Shown here piece by piece: positions 57,514 to 64,000 of a stretch of 64,000 bases of DNA. The notes below the pieces were generated by a model. It was not told the origin of the DNA. It saw only the letters and a program-made list of their open reading frames with translations, and made no database searches. The stretch's first letter is position 1. The number at the start of each line of letters is the position of its first letter. Source of the DNA: Fasciola hepatica (Eukaryota; Platyhelminthes; Trematoda; Plagiorchiida; Fasciolidae); contig CANUEZ040000129.1 in NCBI GenBank assembly GCA_948099385.1, positions 1,426,001 to 1,490,000 of the forward strand. The letters are read 5' to 3'. A program made the translations under genes and the position numbers.

Positions 57514-60500
57514 TCTGTGGTCTGGCCGTGTCAAATTATTCATTATCTCTTTCCCGACTAACCTCTTCGGGACTTTCCTCGTCAGATGCTTCTGATGTGG
57601 GCCATTTAATATCGAAGGTTTTGGGTCCGAAATGTACCAGCTTTAGAGATTCGTCCCACTTATTAGCTTGGACACCTTCTTCTGTCTTCCTCCTCCCCTT
57701 AATCACATCGCTACTCAAATTCAACATAATGACGCTGATTTCTTTGCTGATGGCAGTCTTCTTTGCTCTTCCTGTGGCCTGCTTTGTCGGTTTATTATTA
57801 GCTTTTACTTTGATTTCACACCTAGAGCAAACCCATGTCGACTTCCAAAATAGACTGAACGTAATTCTCCGGTTAGATTTCCACGCTTAGGGTGATACCA
57901 TACCCATTAGAAACAACGTTGTACACCCTCCGTTTCAACGTCAAAGTCGCATCTTCTACCGCACCGCGACGTGCACTCCGGTGATCTTGTGACGGTAGCT
58001 GTAACACAGCAACCGCGGTGTCATGAGAAACAGAATAAAATAATTTGAACAATAATCCTCAATATTTAAGGAAAATATCTGCAGATGAAGGAATGGGAAG
58101 GCCTCTGCCTCCGATTTCGCTATTTGTGATTTGAACTATCAGCCCCAAAGGAATGCCTCCAAGCATCAGAGGCCAAGACGGGCTTTACACCGTACCCCAC
58201 AAGTCCCTAGTCTGCATGGACCAGCAAAAGGTTCCATGTCATAGTTACCCGACAAGGAATGAATTTTCCCCTTATAGCACATAGCACCCTCGGATTCGCC
58301 GGCTTGTACTAATGGCTCCTGAGTTTAGCGCCATCAGTAGAGCCGGATCCTTCCTGTTGTATAGTCCCCTCTTTTGTTTGAAGGTTTTCGTGACAATATG
58401 GCTACGTCTTCTTCACTTCGAGGAAAACAGGTCCCATATGTTGGGCCTCTCCGGGAGCGGTCTTTTCCACATTCTGCCTGCCACCCCGTCGAATTGGATC
58501 CAGACTCTCCCAGTACTCGTGCCTCACACAAGAGACAAAACCAACTCCGCGGCAAAATAATCTAGCTGGGAGTCGAACACTGTTTCGTAGGGTGGAAGTA
58601 GTACGTGCTTCTCTTTTGAAGCAAGCGGGTGCAGATGTTGGTAGGGTGTTTGATTAAGTTCGGCTGCGGCGGTGAGAAGTTGCTGGGTCGGTTCCAAGTA
58701 GTCATCTATCCAAAACCTAGGGTCCGTGAAAAATGTGTCCGTTAGGTTGTGTGTAGGTCACCCTGGTCTACATATTTTAAATCCTCACCGGAGTTCTCGG
58801 TCGGTGGCTCATTGTTCACAACATTCAATGACAGCCGTTACCAGGTAAAACAGGCCTGAACCCCATTCGGGTCATCTTGGTGGGACGAAATGCCTGTTTC
58901 TCCTATCAGTTTTGGGTTGCCAGCAACAGCGGGCAACCTGGATTTTATGCACACTCCATTAGGTAATCCATGTAAGTTGACAATAAGGGCAGATCTAGCA
59001 CTTACCCCATGAAATTACACCGACGTCCCTTAACCTCTCGGGCTTGCTGTCCTCCACGTTGACCTGACATGTTCTGCTGTTGTGAGTCAAGGCTTACTTA
59101 GGGGCCTCAAATTTCTTGCAACGGCAGGCAATGGTTCATGGAGTAAGAGACTCCCCGGAGATACGAGAAGCAAACTTTGACCCCTCTTTCTCTATTCTTC
59201 CTGCCCCTCATATCATAGGGAAATATGTACATGTCAGACAAGCAAAGTCGTTTTCAAGCAGATCCGTGTGGCCTGTTGGAGCTGACTTTACTTGCTGGGC
59301 GGCCGCCGGTCATCCGGTATGTGATCAACCTCTTTAGTACCTCTGGAGGCAAGAGTGTTGAGCGGGCCTGCCGGTGGCCCTACGCTTCTCCCTCCCAACT
59401 ACTTCTGTGTACCGGAACAAATTTAGCCCAGTCCGTCTCCTGCTAGTTGTGTACCGGACAGAGACCTAGCGTGCAAGTGGACCAAGTGGGTTGCTATTAT
59501 ATAGACTAGGGGAAGTAGAAACGCGGCACCCACACCAATTGACCAGGCTGCTTCACACAGGTTTACCTCTTTAGGAGCTTATTCAGCTAAAGCTGTACTG
59601 AACAGGGATGAGTGCATCGTAGGCGGCCGGCAGTTGTGCTCTTTTAGAAGGCTCATACCTGTGGTAGGTCAGATCAGCCCGGGTATGACTGAGGACTCGT
59701 AGATGGTTAAGCAGAGAACAAACGGAAGAGCGCGGACCCCATAAACGAGCCCAAAAGATGACGGTGGAAGAAACCGAAGGTGTGCACGCCACCAGCAAAA
59801 AGCACTGCTAAACTGCGACTATAGTAGCGCTTTTTTGTTCACATTATCAAATATGACATATTACAGTAGGCAGCAAAACGACACAGAGATAGAATATGCC
59901 ACGGCAAATATTTTTTGGTACAAAAGGGGCTTTGTAACACAACGAAACAAGCAACCTCAAAACTGGTCCTCGAAAGCCTGCACAGTTTTTCTTTGTCGAT
60001 TGAGTACTTCAAAATTGTCAAAACACCCATCGGGTAAACAAACGTAAAGCTCTTTTTCAGCACAGGAATGTGCTTCAAAGTTGCACGTGAATATCAACTT
60101 CGGTCCATATACTAATGCAACATGAAAGCCTTCCAAAAGGCTTAATGATCACACATTCTCAATAACGCCAGACGTATTTCCCATTTAATCCCGCCACTGT
60201 GCCCACGGTCACCTGCAAGCAGTCGGCACCGATTCCTTCGGGTCGTATGTCATAGGTTGCACTTTATTGAATTATCGGGACTACGTCCCCTACTGTCAGA
60301 TCCCGTTCAGCTAGCAGCCATTTAAGACAGACCTGTATTGTAGGTAGACATTTGCGACTTCATCTTCTACGGAATATCTCAGCTGAACACTTCACTTGGT
60401 GCCTTCCTTTGGTATAACTTGGTGCTACCGTTATTTCTCCTCTTGACAAGATTTGTTTAAACGAAGCAGCAATAAACCACGAAGAAGCAGCACGTGGGGA

Positions 60501-60669
60501 TTCCCCGAGTCACCACAGAGATTATTTGTCCGTCTTCAGGGAAGTTCAACCAATACGGTACCTGCAAACAACTTTTCGTCTTTCAGTAGTCCATGAAAGC
60601 AGGCAGCAAAACAAACAGAAGTGACGGCGTTCATGCGCAATGGACTACGGATTTTTGCCACTTCCAAAC
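57514..60669. other. No recognised feature
   Basis: About 3.1 kb of unassigned sequence. A hydrophilic 63-codon frame at 57536-57727 (-) and a hydrophobic frame on the opposite strand overlap; neither has a recognisable domain. Other open frames are short. Confidence 0.4.
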
Positions 60670-61250
60670 CCGGAGTTACCGAAACTCACCAAGTCTAATC
60701 CACTTTAAAACGGAACGCTTGTAGTAATTGATGCACTATCCAAACGCTGAACGGTGCCAGATGAAGACTTTGCAAATTCCACTTAGCTGTGAACTTTCCC
60801 AGGCTGATCGTAACAGTCGAACAGAATCAACGTTGCCTAAAGACCAACATCCAAAGGTCTGGATAGATGGAAGACCGGAAAGTTAAAACAAAGCATGAAG
60901 ATAAGGAAGAAGTGGCCACTGCCAGTGAACTAGCTGAATTCAGTGAACTCTTATACGCAACTCGCTACGACAGGTCGGCCGTCTTAGAAGTACCCCGGGC
61001 AAGTGCTTGGACTCTCACGCGGTCTGAATTTCACCACCCGGCTCATTAAAGACGTTCACTTAGCCTTCCGCAAAGGTATAGATTCAAAGCAGCCAGCAAT
61101 CGGCACACGAATTAGAAAGATCGGTTACATCAAGGTCCAAAAGCATCATCAGTTCCTTTCAGTTTTCCCTCCGAACAAGTTAATCAATCGAGGAACTGGA
61201 TATTTCCAGCAACATGCAGACACCAGATTGGAACGACACAACCGCACGTA
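60670..61250 (+). pseudogene. Possible decayed retroelement integrase core
   Basis: Weak evidence. 'GTLVVIDALSKR' (about 60703-60738) resembles the 'FLVVIDAFSKW' segment of Gypsy integrases, and after about 85 residues, in another frame, 'SRGLNFTTRLIKDVHLAFRKG' (about 61015-61077) resembles the 'SDRGxNFTSxLFKxL' segment holding the second catalytic Asp. Spacing fits, but the first Asp and the Glu were not found and neighbours give no support. Confidence 0.3.
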
Positions 61251-62299
61251 TGTGCAGTATGGAAGCAAACTACTGATCAGCAAATAACTATTCTGCCGCG
61301 CAAAGTACAAAGGTAATGGACAGGCTACAGCGCTGGCTGTGTCTACATAGTCCATGTAAAGATGGAGTTCCTACAATCAAAGCTTCAGCGTGTCAACGTT
61401 GATCGAAATGAGGAAGCCGGGTGAAAACCAACAAAATAACGGTTGACGAAACTTCCCAAGGTTCCCTTCCTTTTCCCAAGCAACAGTGATCACGGTTGGG
61501 ACCTAACTAGGCACTTTTCACCAACGATTTACAACTTGCGCGTAAGTCCAGCTATGGACGTAGTCCATAGGTGAGCAGTCAAGCCTTGTCGGGAAAGACC
61601 AACTGCTCCGGACGTTTTACGGCACCACAACTGCCCTGGGACAAAATCCGCACGCGACAGTGCAGGTGCGCTTAAATGAACAACAAAGGTACCATATACT
61701 TACTTTTTTCCTCGGTAACCAACTCAACACCGTTTGCGATAACACGATAGGCGCAAGTCATCGTAACCCAAGGTGAACCACGTCACGTTCAGCGGAACAA
61801 ACTCCCTACAGCAACGATGGTAACTGAAGGCACTGGGGGAATAATCAGCGCTGTAAAGTAGTAGCAATGGCATCGATGCTAAACCTAACCGAACCAGTCA
61901 CGTTGCACAGCCGAAGGTTCACGAGAGAAATATAGGACAAAAGCGGGCCTGCTGCAACAGCCATAACAAAAACGCTTTTTAGCTTATGAAACATGACGAG
62001 CATTCACAAACGGACAAGATGTACTACACACAATGAAACCAACCACTAGCACCCTCCAAAAAACAGTTTTCTCATGTCACTCCACGACAACCCATGGTAA
62101 GTGCAAACCATAGCCTCTTCACCAAGTCCGTCCTTTCCAGGCCCCAGTTCGCTGACGGTCCTAGCGGCCACTGATCCTCGTGACAACTATCGCTAACTGG
62201 AGGAACCAAACTTTCCGGATTCAGACCTTCCTTTTCCATCCACCATATTTTACCTTCCTTGAAACATGGTTACATATTCAGTGTTCCAAAGTTTTCCAA
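61251..62299. other. No recognised feature
   Basis: Between the doubtful integrase and the BEL remnant on the - strand. Part of it may be the C-terminal and 3' untranslated region of that BEL element, but nothing is recognisable. Confidence 0.35.
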
Positions 62300-64000
62300 A
62301 TGAATCCGACAAAACTGCAAATTTCTCGTGTTTCTAGCGCAGGAGTGTCATCACTCTGCGATGTAGGAAGCTTTAGGGTCTTCGCAACCATCCGCCACGG
62401 GCACGAGGGGGCCATCGTTCAGGATCCCCTTAATTCTACCAAAAATGTCAATAGACTTCCGTCCATCACACGACGACCACGTGCACAAGCGGCACCGAAA
62501 GCGTCATACTTTCCCGAACTTCATCCCAGTAACTAACTTCCACCGGCTCGATTCTCCATTCTGTACATCAATTTGGTAGGAAGCCAAACATGCCACCTCC
62601 CGATAATTCCTGAATAAACCCTTGAATTTCCAGTGAAGCTTCCTTAAAACTGCGGTCATTGTCGCTGACAAGAGTACATGACTGACTTAATCTAGTCACG
62701 AAGCGCATAGGTGCCTGTGAGGAAGAGCATGTAGACATCAAGTGCGCAACTTCGATGCGCATGGCTCTCACTTTCATACACGAGACTAAACAGGCATGTC
62801 GTTTCCCTTCATTCTCGCCAAGCTTAACTAAAATGGTCCAGTACAGTCTACTTTCACACATGCAAAAGCACTACCGGCATTTATCTCGCGTCAAATGTCA
62901 GAGACGCCCTATCACTGTGTACGCAGGAGGGTTCGCCTCCGGCGAAAGTGAAAGCGTGTTCAGGGAGCACAGCGAACAACTGCTCCGCCCTCGACAATTC
63001 AGAATGGCTGCCTAATACTCCATGGAATTTGAAAATGTCCAAAATGACGTTCCGGTTCTTGATGCGGCTTACCCATCAGCACTGTGATTCGGCGCACTTT
63101 CGGCAGAACAGTTGAATGTTTAGTTTTCTCCTTGAAGTTTGCCCAAGCCAATGGCCTATCGACGAGCAGAAGTTAGTCTATGAGAACAGGATACAGTTTT
63201 CGTGTGGAGCTGTGAATAAGACGGTCCCCGGAGTAATAACTTCTTTCCAATGTGTCAGTTCCCGTACGAAAACAGTCTACTCATACTCTCCTCACAATTA
63301 CTTTACAGCCACTTCTTATCCCCTGGACCTGCAAATGACTCGCTCGCAATAACACGTCACTTAGCCCTTTGAAGATAGTGATAAGATATTGTTTGTGTCG
63401 CAACATAAGCTCAATGCTCCTTAATAACATAATCCTGGAGGAACAGCGCTCGAAGTATGGCTGAAGTGAGGTATAGCTCATTGCACTAGCCACCGTACGC
63501 AGCTTCATTTCCGGCAGTTCAGGTCACACCCCGACGTGCGTTTTATCTCAGAATTCAGTGACTCCCGAGGACCACAAAACACTTTGGCCGTAAGTCCATA
63601 GTTGATGGTTCTTATCTTCCAGTCGCATCCCTCGAGAGGTCAGGTCTGTTGGATTCCCTTTCCCTGGCTCGTGTCTCCATTACGTGGGAAGTGTAGTGGC
63701 ACGTATTTTGGACACGGTTTGCAAAGAATCTGGAGAAGCGTCTTTTATCCCTCCTCAAGTAAAAAGGAAATACTATAGAATCGGCCCAATAATAGACTTC
63801 GCGCAACTTCATATCCACTTCCTGAACCATTTCTGTTATTCACACAGAAGCGACTGTTGCAGTCATCTCTGACTTTTTGCGGAGACGGTTTTCAGTGATG
63901 CCACACTCGGCTTACTGAACGCAAGTACTTCCTGGTTCCGATGTGTAGAAAACAATCCTAAGGTGGGACACTGCCCCGCGGCTCACCTCAGAAGCATCAC
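62300..64000 (-). pseudogene. BEL pol remnant (RNase H to integrase), cut by the window edge
   Basis: Read on the - strand from the window edge: 'GDASEVSRGAV' (RNase H Asp, within the last 40 bases), 'YYWADSIVFPFYL...SRFFANRVQN' (about 63800-63730), which tracks BEL-1 'FWTDSTIVLYYI...STFVANRL', then at 62861-62570 the integrase: 'LYWTILVKLGENEGKRHACLVSCMKVRAMRIEVAHLMST' region and 'LVSDNDRSFKEA' (second Asp; relatives have SDNGSNF). Last clear match is 'GRIKGILNDGPLVPVADG' near 62440, equivalent to BEL-1 'ERILNNRPMVPVLNG'. Stops and frame changes are frequent. The rest of the element lies beyond 64000. Confidence 0.7.

Noticed and set aside
57536..57727. Hydrophilic - strand frame as a host exon
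   Set aside because: No domain, no supporting splice structure and an overlapping longer frame on the other strand; evidence is insufficient.
1..64000. CRISPR array, bacterial operons, tRNA or rRNA genes
   Set aside because: No regular spacer-repeat array, no cloverleaf or rRNA-like sequence was seen, and the content is eukaryotic retroelements.

Overview
This is eukaryotic DNA built almost entirely from retrotransposons. No host gene, tRNA, rRNA or CRISPR array could be supported. The element mix (BEL/Pao LTR elements, a Mag/CsRN1-like Gypsy element, an RTE-like LINE with an AP-endonuclease domain, CR1/Jockey-like LINE debris) and the feel of the proteins suggest a flatworm (Platyhelminthes, tapeworm or fluke). 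That assignment is family-level recognition only; a protein search would be needed to confirm it.

Layout. (1) 1-11400: a decayed CR1-like reverse transcriptase (RT) piece, then an RTE-like LINE on the + strand (about 781-10459). The LINE is split by a complete BEL element (BEL-1, 1067-7766, - strand) with 379-bp LTRs that look identical by eye, a CAGAC target-site duplication (TSD) and one open 1731-codon gag-pol. A second CR1-like RT piece follows (10536-11374). (2) 13383-25525: a decayed Gypsy element with 245-bp LTRs, split at its RT/RNase H boundary by a second BEL element (BEL-2, 16250-23206, + strand) with 714-bp LTRs. BEL-2's LTRs are almost identical, yet its gag-pol carries at least 11 disabling lesions. 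(3) 26440-34100: old fragments, namely a CR1-like endonuclease, a second Gypsy RT remnant and a very divergent BEL remnant with an LTR-like block. (4) 34114-40148: BEL-4, related to BEL-1, with a CACGT duplication but a large gag deletion and a broken RT active site. (5) 43525-48100: a CR1-like LINE (ORF1, endonuclease, RT remnants) interrupted by a BEL-type solo LTR. (6) 48100-62000: mostly unrecognised sequence with three solo LTRs, two of which have perfect 5-bp duplications, and a weak integrase-like stretch. (7) 62300-64000: the pol end of another BEL element on the - strand, running off the window.

The elements do not form a pathway. They are a record of successive insertions: CR1-like and RTE LINEs and Gypsy are oldest, BEL elements inserted into them later, and several BEL copies were reduced to solo LTRs. 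BEL-1 is the only copy that looks capable of making its own proteins. The most useful observations are the nesting order, the mismatch between BEL-2's young LTRs and its wrecked coding region, a sequence block shared near the 3' end of several BEL LTR families, and a GGAACG motif held exactly 18 nt from the 5' LTR in three BEL elements. I found no convincing new biological system.
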